DNA from: Saposhnikovia divaricata
Lineage: Eukaryota > Streptophyta > Magnoliopsida > Apiales > Apiaceae
Length of the DNA stretch: 64,000 nucleotides
Reading direction: 5' to 3'
Assembly: GCA_036435485.1 (NCBI GenBank)
Contig: CM071596.1
Coordinates: 12,118,001 to 12,182,000 of the forward strand
A program made the position numbers and the translations under genes. Below are positions 32,755 to 47,272 of the stretch, piece after piece. Within the stretch, counting starts at the first letter, position 1, and each line of letters opens with the position of its first letter. The notes beneath the pieces were generated by a model. That model saw only the letters and a program-made list of their open reading frames with translations, had not been told where the DNA came from and did not search any database.

Positions 32755-35700
32755 ATGGCATCAGCAATAGGATGGTACGGACCACTAATTGACTTATGTA
32801 ATGCTTCTTCTCACGTTGGTGAATATGTTCAGTTTCTTGTTTTTGTTCACAAGTCTACTCCTGTTCAGGTTTCCCTCTCACCCCCAATCTCATCTATCCT
32901 CTATATATATATATATATTTATGTTTACTGTGTATCTCACATAATTAAACCTCTGATACTTTGTGTTTTGGATGTTTGGTAATGCTTGCTTAATTCATGT
33001 TTTATGTGAAGTTGATTAATTTGGATAGGGATTACAGAAAATCATCACAAAGTGCCCTGTTCATTGAAATTGATTAAACAAAAATGCCCCCAAGTACGTA
33101 CCTACAGAGAGTTAACTAAGTTAGCCTGTGTTGTAATTATTTGATTAAGTTCTGTAATTACGAAACTTGGATACAGGACACAATCAAGTGGATTCCTGTT
33201 TACATGGTACACTGAACCCTCCTTCGAAAAAGTTGTGAGATTATAAATGATACGATATGGTAATATGACCTAAGAAAAAAATCAATGCCGGAAGAAAATA
33301 TTGTTGCTATAGAGGATTTAGAGGTACTACTATTAAAAATCTTGAGATCATATTCCAATGTGGATATCATGCGTTCAGTTCCCCTATTCTTGGGGTCAGT
33401 TTTTTTTGTCATCCAACTGAGATGGTATATAAATCGTCTAATCAGTTCACAAAATTTGGGACTAATTTCCGCTAATCCTTTTGCACTGTTTTTTTTCTTT
33501 AATGAGCGGTTGGGTGTGATCACTCTTGTCTTAGTTTTAGTTAATTTGACTTCATCCTTTAACTGCAGTATAAGTTATTACATGGTGGAGAAGTAATAAG
33601 GACAGACATTCAGGTGGGTGATGACACACGCCGATTTTTTTCTATTTCTATATGGCAAAAGAAAATGGGATCAGAAATTGTTGCTGGAAGTGTTGGTTTG
33701 TTACAGAGTAAGCTCCAATATATACTCTTTCTTGCTTAAGTCACAGAAGAACTAATGTAATTAGCTTGTAAACAGCATTTTACATATCTGCATGTCAAAT
33801 GTCAGTTAGGCTATGTTTTTTTCTTTAGAATTTGAATTAGTTATCTTTAAAGAACTGGGGTGTATTGTAAGTACATTCCAAAGAGAGAACAGAAGATGAC
33901 TTGAGCTGTGTACCCACTTTGTTAAAACCAAAGCTGACGTGATGTATCAGGCAGATTATTGCATGTGAAATGAAATCCTCAATCCAGGTTGAGACAAACT
34001 TAGCATAGTGAATAGCAAATCTCGGATTGAGAAAGAGTAGAGAGTGAGATTATTTGATAAGATACATATTAAAATTAAACTATTGTTCTAAGTTTACAGA
34101 GATCTCTCCCTGTTGTTATTTTACAGTTTACACAAGCAATTTTCCTGTATTATTGTGCTATATACCTCATACAGTAATGTGCATCTGTTCTATCATAGTG
34201 TCTATGTTGATTTCCTAATTATAAATAATATATTACTAGTAACTGAAATTATTAAAAACAAAACAATGACTATGCCTATATATATATATGATATGCATTT
34301 TTTTTAATTCTATAGTGTCAGTTAGTAATAATAAAGTTGCGTCAAACAGATTTCAAAGTGACACGATTTGGGGATTTTGTTGAGGCCAGGACAGTGCAAT
34401 GCTCATCATTTCGGTGTTTAGTTGACTCGCATAAATTTCTGTTCTCTGAAGGTAACTTTCTAGTTTTCCCAACTCTTATGTCACATTTGCTTCTAGTTAA
34501 TGTCATATTCAATAAGGCTTCCATACGGATAGGTGAATGTGGGCATTGTTACCTAGAAATGTGACAATATGCTAAACTTTCATATTGGAACAACTCTTTT
34601 TGAAGACTCCCTCTGTTTTCAGATAACAGTCATTAGACGTAACATGTATTTATTTTGGTGTCGATATTCAAATATCTGCAATAAAATGCGTGAGCTTACT
34701 AATCCTCAAATTACTTTTAAGTCAAAATTGTCACATCAACAATTGCTTATGACATTCCATGCGATTAAATCAGTGCATAAATTGAAGTAGTTAACAATCA
34801 AACTTTCTCTGCACTGCATCTGATAATAATTGGTGTTACACTAGCATTTGCCAATTTAGGTACCGAGACACAAGAGATAGAGCACTGTTTATCATTTATG
34901 ACCTCAAAACCCAATAATGTAAAACCTAAAATCATTCTGTAGTAGGTACTAATACAATGATGTGTTAACATTTTAAACTTAAGAACATTTTATTTTGTAT
35001 TACAGTCAATTGGAACTTGGAAGTACTGTGTACGTCAAAAGAAATCACAGGATATGCTTCTTTATACGTGTAATGACAGCATATTCTTAGCCTCCTGTGC
35101 ACCAAACTCTTCTAGAATTGATTGAAATCATCTGATGAGATATGTAATTTTATATAGTGTATTTTGAATTGTATTATATTTGGTTATACATCAAACTGAT
35201 AGTTTATTGCAAAACCAAATTCAGTACATGTCAGTATACTCTTGTTGGTGTATATATATACTTGACATATTACAAGCTTGTATCGTACGCTGTACTTGTA
35301 GTTACTTGTAACGCGTACAACTACGAGTACAATCTGGTAGAAAAATGTTCTGATATATATTTCAGTTAGATCATACAACTATTTTCTTATCAACCTAAGT
35401 GTATAAATGATTGTAATGGATTGTTTGCTTTAAACCTATTTTGTAGGAGCTGACAGCTTGATAGAGGAGCTTCGAATCAGCTTAGCGACAAAGGAAAAGC
35501 TCAGGAAAGTTGTTGAATGGGTGCGGCGATTTGAACCAGCAATCAGCAATGTGGGATCAACAAGCTATAAAGTAATCTTGTTATCCTTCTAATGAATTTT
35601 GTTGCTTGTGTTGGAATCAAAAAATAGTTGAGAAGGACAAATTAAGTGATTATTTTTTACAGAACATAGTCATCTAAGAACTAGGCCACACAAAGGGCCA

Positions 35701-38700
35701 GATTGCCTCCACAGTTATATGCAGATTGGGTTCCTATAAAAGATAGACGTTCTACTTGAGATGAGAATATTGTAGCAAAGCGTTACTTGCTTGGATTCTT
35801 AGTGAAGCAGCAATTAGGGCTCAGGTCTCCTGGTGTCTGTAAGACAATAGCAGATAGAATATCGGGTGATGTCTCCATTTATCTGTGAGATATTGTGGAT
35901 TAGATCATTACTTTATACTATGTTAAAATTTCATAGCTAACTCCAACCAAGTTGTATGTGACAACTAAACTACTATCAATTTTGCTCTTAATTTAGCATG
36001 GCTTCACAGAAGAAGGCAGATTGGGATTCTGACACTTAATTTAGGAAATAATCAATAGTGGTTTTGTTAGCATTTATTTAGTAAAGTTGTATGACTAGTT
36101 GCAGATGTCTTAATTAAGAGATATGGTCAGGAAGATGTTCCACTCGTTCCTTTGAAAGTTGGGCATGATAGACGTTAATGGTCCAACTATAGAGGGACTG
36201 TTAGAATATGATATTCAGGATGTGTTAGAAACTTAGAATACATTAGATGCAGATAAGTCTACCCAAATGGTTGTTAACTTAATCATATAATTATTACAGT
36301 ATTGTACCCTTCCAGGACAGCATTAAATATGGTTAACTGATCTTATAATTATTACCGTATTGTACCCTTCCAGGATATAATTATATAACATGTTTTTGCT
36401 GTAGAGCACATTACACCCTGAACAAAAAACCCAAGGTCTTAAATTTAGTGTCCCTAGCATTGCGCTTAATGGATACCCCTCCTCTTTTGGTAACAAAGTA
36501 GATGTTGAGGATTCAAGCCTCAGTGGAGGCATGTATGTGTGCGAGTGTGCGAGTATCAGGGTAAGGGCCCTTCAGAAACCGCTTGTTTTCAAGGCCTTGA
36601 TCTGGTATCTACCTTTGCTCTAGAAATGGGCAGATGGTATTCTCAGTTGTATATGGAAAAATTTACATATTTAAACTATCAAACCTTTTTAGTAACACAG
36701 GTGGGTCAAGATAATTGTTAAGATTCAACCATTCACCAACCATTCAACAACTACATGTTAAGATTCAACCATTCACCAACCATTCAACAACTACAATTCG
36801 ACATTCAACAAACTGACATATGCAGTGATGTATCAATAGGTTTTACTGTAACATTTTCTTCTTATAAAAGCCATGTATCAATCTCTCAATATATACAACA
36901 GTATTACATCTCTTGATACTCTCATCTTTTGCTATATGTAGTAATACATAAATATATACAATTTATCATGGACATATCCTGTAGTTGATCTCCTGGTGTC
37001 ATGGTCTCCTGCATAATCAGCATCACAATAGCCGTTGACCTTGCTTTGTACTCCATTCTTGTAGAAGAGTCCCCAATCAATTGTACCTTTGACATATCTC
37101 AATATTCGTTTAACTGCTTCAAGGTGTGTCTTTCTTGGTTTCTGCATGAATCTGCTAACAACGCCTACTGCGAAAGCTATGTCTGGTCTAGAAAGAGTTA
37201 GGTAGATAAGACTACCTACTATTTGCCTATACATTTTTGTATCCTTCAAGTCCTTTCCATCGTAGGCACACAACTTTAAATTTGGCTCCATTGGGGTAGA
37301 GATCGGCTTGCATTCAGCTAGCCCAAACTTTTGAATGATATCTCTTGCATATTTTTGTTGACCAAGAAGTATACCAGTTTCTGTTCTTTCAACTTCCAAT
37401 CCTAGGAAGTGCTTCAACTCACCAAGCTCCTTCATTTGAAATCGAACTGATAAGTTTTTCCTTGTTCGTTGAATCTCATCTTTGTCATCTCCTGTGATAC
37501 AAGGACAATTGATAATGTTTCTTGTTTGTTTCTGACACTTTTTGTTGGACAGCGATTCAACCAATAAACTGCACATAGAACGGCTTCAGCCCAGAAAGTC
37601 CTTGGCATATGCTTTGCTTTCACCATGCTCCTTGCCATGTCTAGAATGGTGCGATTCTTCCTCTCTGCAACACCATTCTGTTGTGGAGTATATGCGGTTG
37701 TCAACTGATGATTAATTCCATGTGCTCTGCAGAAGCTTTTGAACAGATTTGAAGCATACTCTCCTCCTCTGTCTGATATGAGTACTTTCAAATAATGACC
37801 ACTTTGTTTTTCTGCCAAAACTTTGAACTCCTTGAATTTATCAAGAGCTTCCGCTTTTTCTTTGAGGATATATACCCAACTTTTCCTGCTAAAATCATCA
37901 ATAATGTTAGGTAATACCTGTTACCTCCAAGTGATGGAATATCAAATGGACCGGCTATATCTGTGTGAACTATCTCCAAAGGCCTTCTGGCTCTCCATGA
38001 TTTTCCGACGGGAAAACTTTGTCTGTGTTGCTTCCCCTTAACACATGCTTCAGACAAATTTTCTGGTTCGTTGATTTCTGGCAAACCGTCCACCATCTTT
38101 GTCTTTGACAATAATTTCAAGCCAGAAAATCCAAGATGACCGAACCTCAAGTGCCATAACCATGAGTCATTTTTAATGATTCACTTTAAGCACTTCTGCA
38201 CATTTGTCTGCATATCAAGTGTGAACAGACGATTCTTTGACATCTCTACATTGGCAATCAATTCTTGAACTTGATTTCTGATAGTAAGAGAATTATCCAG
38301 CATCTGAATATTGTATCCTTTCTCCACAAGTTGGCCAAGACTGATGATATTACTTTTCAAAGCAGGTATATAATAAACATCATTTATATACTTTATATCA
38401 CCTTTCTTTGTCACAATCGTAACAGTACCTTTCTCTTTGACTGGAATCTTCGATGAGTCACCAAATGTAACTTCTCCGCTTATGGTGTCATCTATCTCCG
38501 TAAATAATTCCTTGTGACCACACATGTGGTTGCTGGCTCCTGAATCAAGATACCATGTATTTTTATTGCCTTCGTCATCTCCTTTGTAAGTGAGGAATAT
38601 AGCAGAACCCACATCTTTATCTTCTTTTGCTGCTGCAAAATGACTTCGTTCCTCTACCTTCGGTGATCTACACTCGTAACTGAAGTGACCATATTTGTTA

Positions 38701-41700
38701 CAATTATAACATTGAAACTGAGACTTATCACCTCGTTGGAATCCACCTCTTCCTCGGCCTCTAAAATTTTTACCACGACCAGATGGTTGATAGCCTTCAT
38801 TATTCTGGCCTCTACTGCACGTCTGTCTTCCACGTCCTTGTCCACCTCGGTAGCCACCTCTGCCATGTGAAGAACTGCTATTGCCAGAACTGTCACCGAT
38901 GGATACTTTGCAACGCCTTTTCCAAATGGCTTGCATCATCATATTGGTTCATCTGCTGCTCATGCGCTTGAAGTGAACCAACTAGCTCATCAATAGAAAT
39001 CGTGGACAAATCTTTCGACTCCTCGATAGCAATAACAACATAATCAAATTTTCTTGTTAGCGAGCGGAGGAACTTTTCCATGACTCGAACATCGTCTGGG
39101 CTTTCTCCATTCCTTTTCATCTCATTTGTCACCGTTTTCAAACGCGTAACATATTCACTAATATTTTCTGAAATTTTGATCTTTAAATTTTTGAACTCGC
39201 CACGAAGAACTTGGAGCCACACCTTTTTTACTTTTTCAACTCCTTGGAAAGATTTTTGCAAAATCTCCCACGCCTCTTTCGATGTTTTTGCCTCCGAGAT
39301 TTTTTCAAAGGTTGATTCGTCAACTCCTTGAAAAATTAAGTACAAAGCCTTCTTGTCTTTTTTCCGAGACTCCTTTAACGTTGACTTTTGGTCATTTGAT
39401 AAGCCTGCTTCAGCAGCTGCATCTGCGGGTTCAGTATACCCGTTTTCAACCATATCCCAAATATCTTGGGAACCAAGTAACACCTTCATTTGAATACTCC
39501 AATTTCCATAATTTATAGTCGTCAACTTCGGAATTTGGGGTTGCAACAAATTCGTCATTTTTTTTTCAAAAAATATCCTTGCACAGTATAAGTGAACAGT
39601 ACCGTATGTATGAATAGTGCCGTATGAATAGTAACTTGCCGAAAAATTTGCAGAATTTTCAGAATTTAACAACCAAGCTCTGATACCACTTGTTGGAAAC
39701 GTGTATGTATATATAAGAAGAAATTACAAATTTTTTTTTTCCTCTCACACAAGAGCTTCAACTCTTTCTTTCTATCTCTATTTCTCTTACTTGGTGTGTC
39801 TTCAAATGAACTAGCTTGGTTTTTATTTATAGGCTATAAAAAACTAACATACAGATCATGCCTTACATCACCTATTTTTAAATTCCTAGCCAGCCTACCT
39901 TAATTCCAGGAAGCTTTCTTTGACCTTGCATGCAAGTAGAAATTATTCCACACAGTTGTATTATTCTAATAATAGTTGTTTTCTTTTCTTTGTTATGCAA
40001 CCTTCTTGCAGCTTTTGTGGAATATATGAGTTTGAATTCTAACACTCCCCCTCAAACTCGATTTTCCATTCCGAGCTTCTTTTTCATTTTTTTGAAACAT
40101 ATCCGGCTTCAACGGCTTTGTGAAAATATCCGCTAAATTTTCTTCGGTCCTACAGTGCATCAACTTCACAATTTTGTCATTCACCTGCTTTCGATATTTG
40201 ATATTGATGTGCTTGCTTCGACTATGTGACACTGGATTTTTCGCGAGTGATATAGCAAATTTGTTATCCACATAAATAGTAACCGGATCTTCCTTTGCAA
40301 GATTTAACTCGCTCAGTATGTAGCCTAGCCACATAGCTTGACATGCGCATGCTGCTGCTGCCATATACTCCGCCTCACATGTTGACAGAGCAATCGTCTG
40401 TTGCTTCTTTGATAACCACGAAAATATCGCCGAACCGATATGAAAAGCATATCCTGAAGTGCTTTTTCCGTCATCCAAGTCACCACCATAATCACTGTCT
40501 GAGTAGCCAACTAATTTTGAATTTTGAGAATGCGTGTAGAACAGACCATGATTAAGTGTACCTTTTATGTACCTCAAAATTCTTTTAGCTGCCATGAAGT
40601 GATCTTGCTTCGGCTTCTCCATGTACCTACTAACCAGTGCAACTGCATACATGATATCTGGACGAGTGAAAGTTAGGTACCTCAGACTTCCAACTAAACT
40701 TTTGAACATTGTCGGATTTACCGACTCTCTCGTTGAATAATTTCTGAGCTTTATGCTCGTTTCTGCGGGCGTGCTCACTGGCTTGCATTCATCCATTCTG
40801 AACTTGCTTAAAATCTGCTCAGCATATTTTTTCTGAAACATAAAAATTCCGTCTTTGCTTTGCTTGGCTTCGACTCCAAGAAAGTATGACATTTGCTGGT
40901 GAATGACAAAATTGTGAAGTTGATGCACTGTAGGACCGAAGAAAATTTAGCGGATATTTTCACAAAGCCGTTGAAGCCGGATATGTTTCAAAAAATGAAA
41001 AAGAAGCTCGGAATGGAAAATCGAGTTTGAAGGGGAGTGTTAGAATTCAAACTCATATATTCCACAAAAGCTGCAAGAAGGCTGCATAACAAAGAAAAGA
41101 AAACAACTATTATTAGAATAATACAACCGTGTGGAATAATTTCTACTTGCATGCAAGGTCAAAGAAAGCTTCCTGGAATTAAGGTAGGCTGGCTAGGAAT
41201 TTAAAAATAGGTGATGTAAGGCATGATCTGTATGTTAGTTTTTTAGAGCCTATAAATAGAAACCAAGCTAGTTCATTTGAAGACACACCAAGTAAGAGAA
41301 ATAACACACCGAAGTGTAAGAGAGCAGAGAGATAGAAAGAAAGAGCTGAAGCTCTTGTGTGAGAAAAAAAAAAAGAAATTGTAATTTTTTCTTATATATA
41401 CATACACGTTTCAAACAAGTGGTATCAGAGCTAAGGTTTCGTTCGAAAAAGAAATTGGCAAATTTCTGGGGGAAAAAAAATTCCGGTCACTATTTCTGTC
41501 AGAAAATACTATTCATCACCGGAGAAGAAGGTACTGTTCACGCCGTAGAAGACGAAGTACTGTTCATACGGCACTGTTCATCACCGGAGAAGAAGACACT
41601 ATTCACGCCGTAGAAGACGAAGTACTGTTCATACGGCGCTGTTCATACGAAGTATTGTTCATACGGTACTGTTCACTTATACTGTGCAAGAATATTTTTT

Positions 41701-44700
41701 TTAGAAAAATGGTGAGTTTCTTGCAACCGCAGATTCCGATATTGACGGATACAAATTATGAAAGATGGAGTATCGAAATGAAAGAGCTACTCAGTTCTTA
41801 CGACATCTGGGACATGGTCGAGAATGGGTATAATGAGCCCGTCAATGCAACTGTCGAAACAGCACTCATAGTGCCGAGAAGATGGCGTTAATAGAGTCCC
41901 GGAGGAAAAATAAAATGGCATATTTTATGATTTATCGAGGTGTTGATGGATCAACTTTTGATAAAATTTCAGGATTCAAAACAGTAAAGTAAGCGTGGGA
42001 AATTCTGCAGAAATCATTCCAAGCTGTCAAGAAAGTGGAAAAGGCGATGCCTCAAGTACTCCGTGGAGAGTTCAAAAATATCAAAATGAAGTGTTCTGAA
42101 AAAATTGGTGAATATGTTACGCGTTTGAAAACGGTGACAAATGAGATGAAAAGGAATGGTGAAAGGCTTGATAATGTTCAGGTCATGGAAAAGCTTCTCC
42201 GCTCCCTGACAAGAAAATTTGATCATGTTGTTACTTCTATCGATGAGTTAAATGATTTGTCAAAAATTTTGATTGACGAGCTTGTAGGTTCGCTCCAAGC
42301 ACATGAGCAGCGGATGAATAAATATAATGATGATACGAGCCATTTTGAAAAAGTGTTGCAAAGTAAAGTGTCCATTAATGACAATTCCGATGGTAGCATC
42401 AACAGTTCAGGGGAAGCGTCTAGGAAATGGCAGAGTCTGGATATTATCTATGAAGAGGCAAGTTCGGTACAAACAACCAATGATTATTCATTGCTTTTTA
42501 TAAAGGCAAGCAAAGAAAGCAACAAAAGTCGAGAATCTGTGCAACATAAAATTGGGGAACGGGTGCACTACAAGACTAAAGAAATTTCAGATGATATATT
42601 TATGAAGTCATTGAAGTGGGGCGTGTTTCACAAAATGAATGATAAGCTTGAAATGCAAAGTCGAGTTTGAAGGGGAGTGTTGGAAATCAAACTCTCCTCT
42701 ACATGCAAGGTGGTCAAATAAGGTGGGCATGGTCAAATATTGTGAACCAAAGAAATACAACAGTTAGGTACAAAATCTGGAAGAGTCAAACATGAAGGCT
42801 GGTCAGGAATTCAATATAGTAGGCTGCATGCATGTATGAATGGTTAATACGTAAGGCATGAGGTATTGTGAAGTTTTCAAAGCCTGTATATATGGCTGTC
42901 CATATGTAATATAGTATTGTACCAAGTGTGATATAAAATAAGAGTTATACACAAAATAGAGTATACAACACACCGAAGTGAAATAGAAAAGAGAAGAGAG
43001 AAAAAGGCTGTAGCCTTGTGAGGAGAAAAGATTAAAGCTGTAGCTTGTCTTGTAACTATAATAGAGTTGTAACCTTTGTGTGAAAAAGGAAAAGTGCTGC
43101 TGTGTTGTATTATTATTATTATCAATATATACAGGTGTGTGTTTGTGTTATACAAAGAAGTTAAAAATATTTGGTATAAGCCCATACACGTTTCAACAAG
43201 TGGTATCAAAGAGCTGAAGATTGTACCAAGTGTGATATAAAATAAGAGTTATACACCAAGTAAGAAAAATAACACACCGAAGTGTAAGAGAGCAGAGAGA
43301 TAGAAAGAAAGAGCTGAAGCTCTTGTGTGAGAAAAAAAGAAATTGTAATTTCTTCTTATATATACATACACGTTTCCAACAAGTGGTATCAAAGCTAAGG
43401 TTTCGTTCGGAAAAGAAATTGACAAATTTCTGGGGGAATTTTTTTCGGTCACTATTTCTGTCAGAAAATACTGTTCATCACCGGAGAAGAAGGCAATTTT
43501 CACGCCGTAGAAGACGAAGTACTGTTCATACGAAGTATTGTTCATACGGAACTGTTCATACGAAGTACTGTTCATACATACGGTACTGTTCACTTATACT
43601 GTACAAGGATATTTTTTTTAAAAAAATGGTGAGTTTCTTGCAAGCGCAGATTCTGATATTGACGGATACAAATTATGAAAGATGAAGTATCGAAATGAAA
43701 GAGCTACTCAGTTCTTACGACATCTGGGACATAGTCGAGAACGGGTATAATTAGCCCGTCAATGCAACTTTCGAAACAGCCCTCACAAATGCCGAGAAGA
43801 TGGCGTTAATAGAGTCCCAGAGGAAAAATACAAAGGCATATTTTATAATTTATCGAGGTGTTGATGAATCAACTTTTGATAAAATTTCAGGATTCAAAAC
43901 AGTAAAGGAAGCTTGGGAAATTCTGCAGAAATCATTCCAAGCTGTCAAGAAAGTGGAAAAGGCGATGCCTCAAGGATTCCGTGGCGAGTTCGAAAATATC
44001 AAAATGAAAAGTTCAGAAAATATGGAAGAAAATGTTAAGCGTTTGAAGACAGTAACAAATGAAACAAAAAGAAATGGCAAAAGTCTCAATGATGTCCAGG
44101 TGAATGAAAAATTTCTTAGTTCGTTATCAAGACAATCTGCTGATGTGGTTACATCTATGGAGAAGTCAAAGGAGTACTTGGCCAGAAGTTCGATTGGTGA
44201 GCTCGTCAGTTTTTCTCAAGCTCACAAGCAACAAATGAATCTAGACGATGGTAAAAGTCGGTTGGAGAAAATACTAGAAAGTAAGGTGTCCATCAATGGC
44301 AATTCAAGCAGTAGTGGTTTTGTACGTGGAAGAGGTGATTACCGAGGTAAACGTGAATGTGGAAGGCAACAGTTCAGGAGAGGCCAGAAAAATGAAGTCC
44401 ACCAGTCATACGGTCGTGGTAAAAATTTTAAAGTCTACAAGAAGAGATACAAGATTTTTATTTTGCCTCAAAATATTTTCCAGAAGCCGTTGAAGCCAGA
44501 TGTGTTTCAGAAAATGAAAAGAAAGCTCGAAATGCAAAGTCGAGTTTGAGGGGGAGTGTTAGAAGTCAAACTCTCCTCTACATGCAAGGTGGTCAAATAA
44601 GGTAAGCATGGTCAAATAATGTGAACCAAAGAAATACAACAGTTAGGTACAAAATCTGGAAGAGTCAAACATGAAGGCTGGTCAGGAATTCAATATAGTA

Positions 44701-47241
44701 GGCTGCATGCATGTATGAATGGTTAATACGTAAGGCATGAGGTATTGTGAAGTTTTCAAAGCCTATATATATGGCTGTCCATAAGTACTATAGTATTGTA
44801 CCAAGTGTGATATAAAATAAGAGTTATACACAAAATAGAGTATAAAACACACCAAATATATAAATTCTTTGTATAACACAAACACACACCTGTATATATT
44901 AATAATAATAAGCTATAACTTTCTTACACAATAACAAGGCTTCAGCCTTTTCTGAACCTTATCAAGCCTTTCACCATTCCTTTTCATCTCATTTGTCACC
45001 GTTTTCAAACGCGTAACATATTCACCAATTTTTCTGAACTCTTCATTTTGATATTTTTGAACTCTCCACGGAGTACTTGTGGTATCGCCTTTTCCACTTT
45101 CTTGACAGCTTGGAATGATTTCTGCAGAATTTCCCACGTTTCCTTTACTGTTTTGAATCCTGAAATTTTATCAAAAGTTGATTCATAAACACCTCGATAA
45201 ATCATAAAATATGCCATTTTATTTTTTCTCCGGGACTCTATTAACGCCATCTTCTCGGCATTTATGAGTGCTGTTTCGACAGTTGCATTGACGGGCTCAT
45301 TATACCCGTTCTCGACTATGTCCCAGATGTCGTAAGAACTGAGTAGCTCTTTCATTTCGATACTCTATCTTTCATAATTTGTATCCGTCAATATCGGAAT
45401 CTGCGCTTGCAAGAAACTCACCATTTTTTTTACAAAAATATCCTTGCACAGTATAAGTGAATAGTACCGTATGAACAATACTTCGTATGAGCAGTGCCGT
45501 ATGAACAGTACTTCGCCTTCTACGGCGTGAATAGTGCCTTCTTCTTCGGTGATGAACAGTGCTGTATGAACAGTACTTCGTCTTCTAAGGCGTGAACAGT
45601 ACCTTCTTCTCCGGTGATGAATAGTATTTTCTGATAGAAATAGTGACCGGAAATTTTTTTCCCCCATAAATTTGCCAATTTCTTTTTCGAACGAAACCTT
45701 AGCTCTGATACCACTTGTTGGAAACGTGTATGGGCTTATACCAAATATTTTTAACTTCTTTGTATAACACAAACACACACCTGTATATATTGATAATAAT
45801 AATAATAATACAACACAACAGCACTTTTCCTTTTCCACACAAAGGTTACAACTCTATTATAGTTACAAGACAAGCTACAGCTTTAATATTTTCTCCTCAC
45901 AAGGCTATAGCCTTTTTCTCTATTCTCTTTTCTATTTCACTTCGGTGTGTTGTATACTCTATTTTGTGTATAACTCTTATTTTATATCACACTTGGTACA
46001 ATACTATAGTACTTATGGACAGCCATATATATAGGCTTTGAAAACTTCACAATACCTCATGCCTTACGTATTAACCATTCATACATGCATGCAGCCTACT
46101 ATATTGAATTCCTGACCGGCCTTCATGTTTGACTCTTCCAGATTTTGTACCTAACTGTTGTATTTCTTTGTTTCACATTATTTGACCATGCCCACCTTAT
46201 TTGACCACCTTGCATGTAGATGAGAGTTTGATTTCTAATACTCCCCCTCAAACTCGACTTTGCATTTCGAGCTTATCTTTCATTTTGTGAAACACGCCCC
46301 ACTTCAATGGCTTCATAAATATATCATCTGAAATTTCTTTAGTCTTGTAGTGCACCCGTTCCCCAATTTTATGTTGCACAGATTCTCGACTTTTGTTGCT
46401 TTCTTCGCTTGCCTTTATAAAAAGCAATGAATAATCATTGGTTTTTTATACCGAACTTGCCTCTTCATAAATGTCATCCAGACTCCGCATTTTTCTTGGT
46501 GCTCCCCCTGAACTACTGCTACTGCTACTTCCTGAACTTGATGGTGTTGAAGCAGGAGTTTGTTGATTCGGACTTTGTGGAGGAGTTGGATCATCATCTC
46601 CGCCATCTTCTATGTTGGAGTCATCACCGTCATCATCATCATCATTAAAAAATAAGCCTCCAACTTTTGTTTCTTCTTCGCTCCATCTCCAGTAATCAGA
46701 TTCATCGAACTCAACATCTCGAGAAATGATTAATTTCTTCGTGAGGGGATTATAGAGTCTGTAAGCTTTGCTCCTTTTATCATATCCGGTAAAGATGCAC
46801 TTTTCACCTTTATCATCCAACTTCTTTCTTTTCTGATCAGGAACATGTGCATATGCAATGCACCCAAAAATTCTGAGATGTCCAACTGATGGTTTGCTTC
46901 CACTCCACGCTTCATTTGGAGTTTTGTTTCTGACACTTTTTGTTGGACAACGATTCAACAAATAAACTGCACATAGAACGGCTTCAGCCCAGAAAGTCCT
47001 TGGCATATGCTTTGCTTTCACCATGCTCCGAGCTGAAAACCAGTCAGCCACGCGCTCTCACGCGCCGCCACACGCGCCGCCGCTCGCCACCACGCGCGTC
47101 ACGCGCCGGCGCGTGAGCCCTGTTACAGTCGTTTTCCGGCGATGCTTCTTCAGGCAAACTTACTTGCCTCTTCTAGCCCAATTCCTTCGTGGTAACACCT
47201 TCCCCATTTAGTACAATTGATATAAATCATATATATACACG

Positions 47242-47272
<31 letters not shown>

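Noticed and set aside
35640..35890. Additional exon of the OB-fold gene
   Set aside because: Exon 4 joins exon 5 directly in phase and matches the expected protein; this stretch has stops and lacks suitable splice sites.
46446..47029. A 190-codon open frame with acidic and Ser-rich tracts that could be taken for a host gene
   Set aside because: It begins with copia integrase motifs (HMPRTFWAEAV, FTGYDKRSKAYRLY); the acidic/Ser tract is the usual integrase-RT linker.
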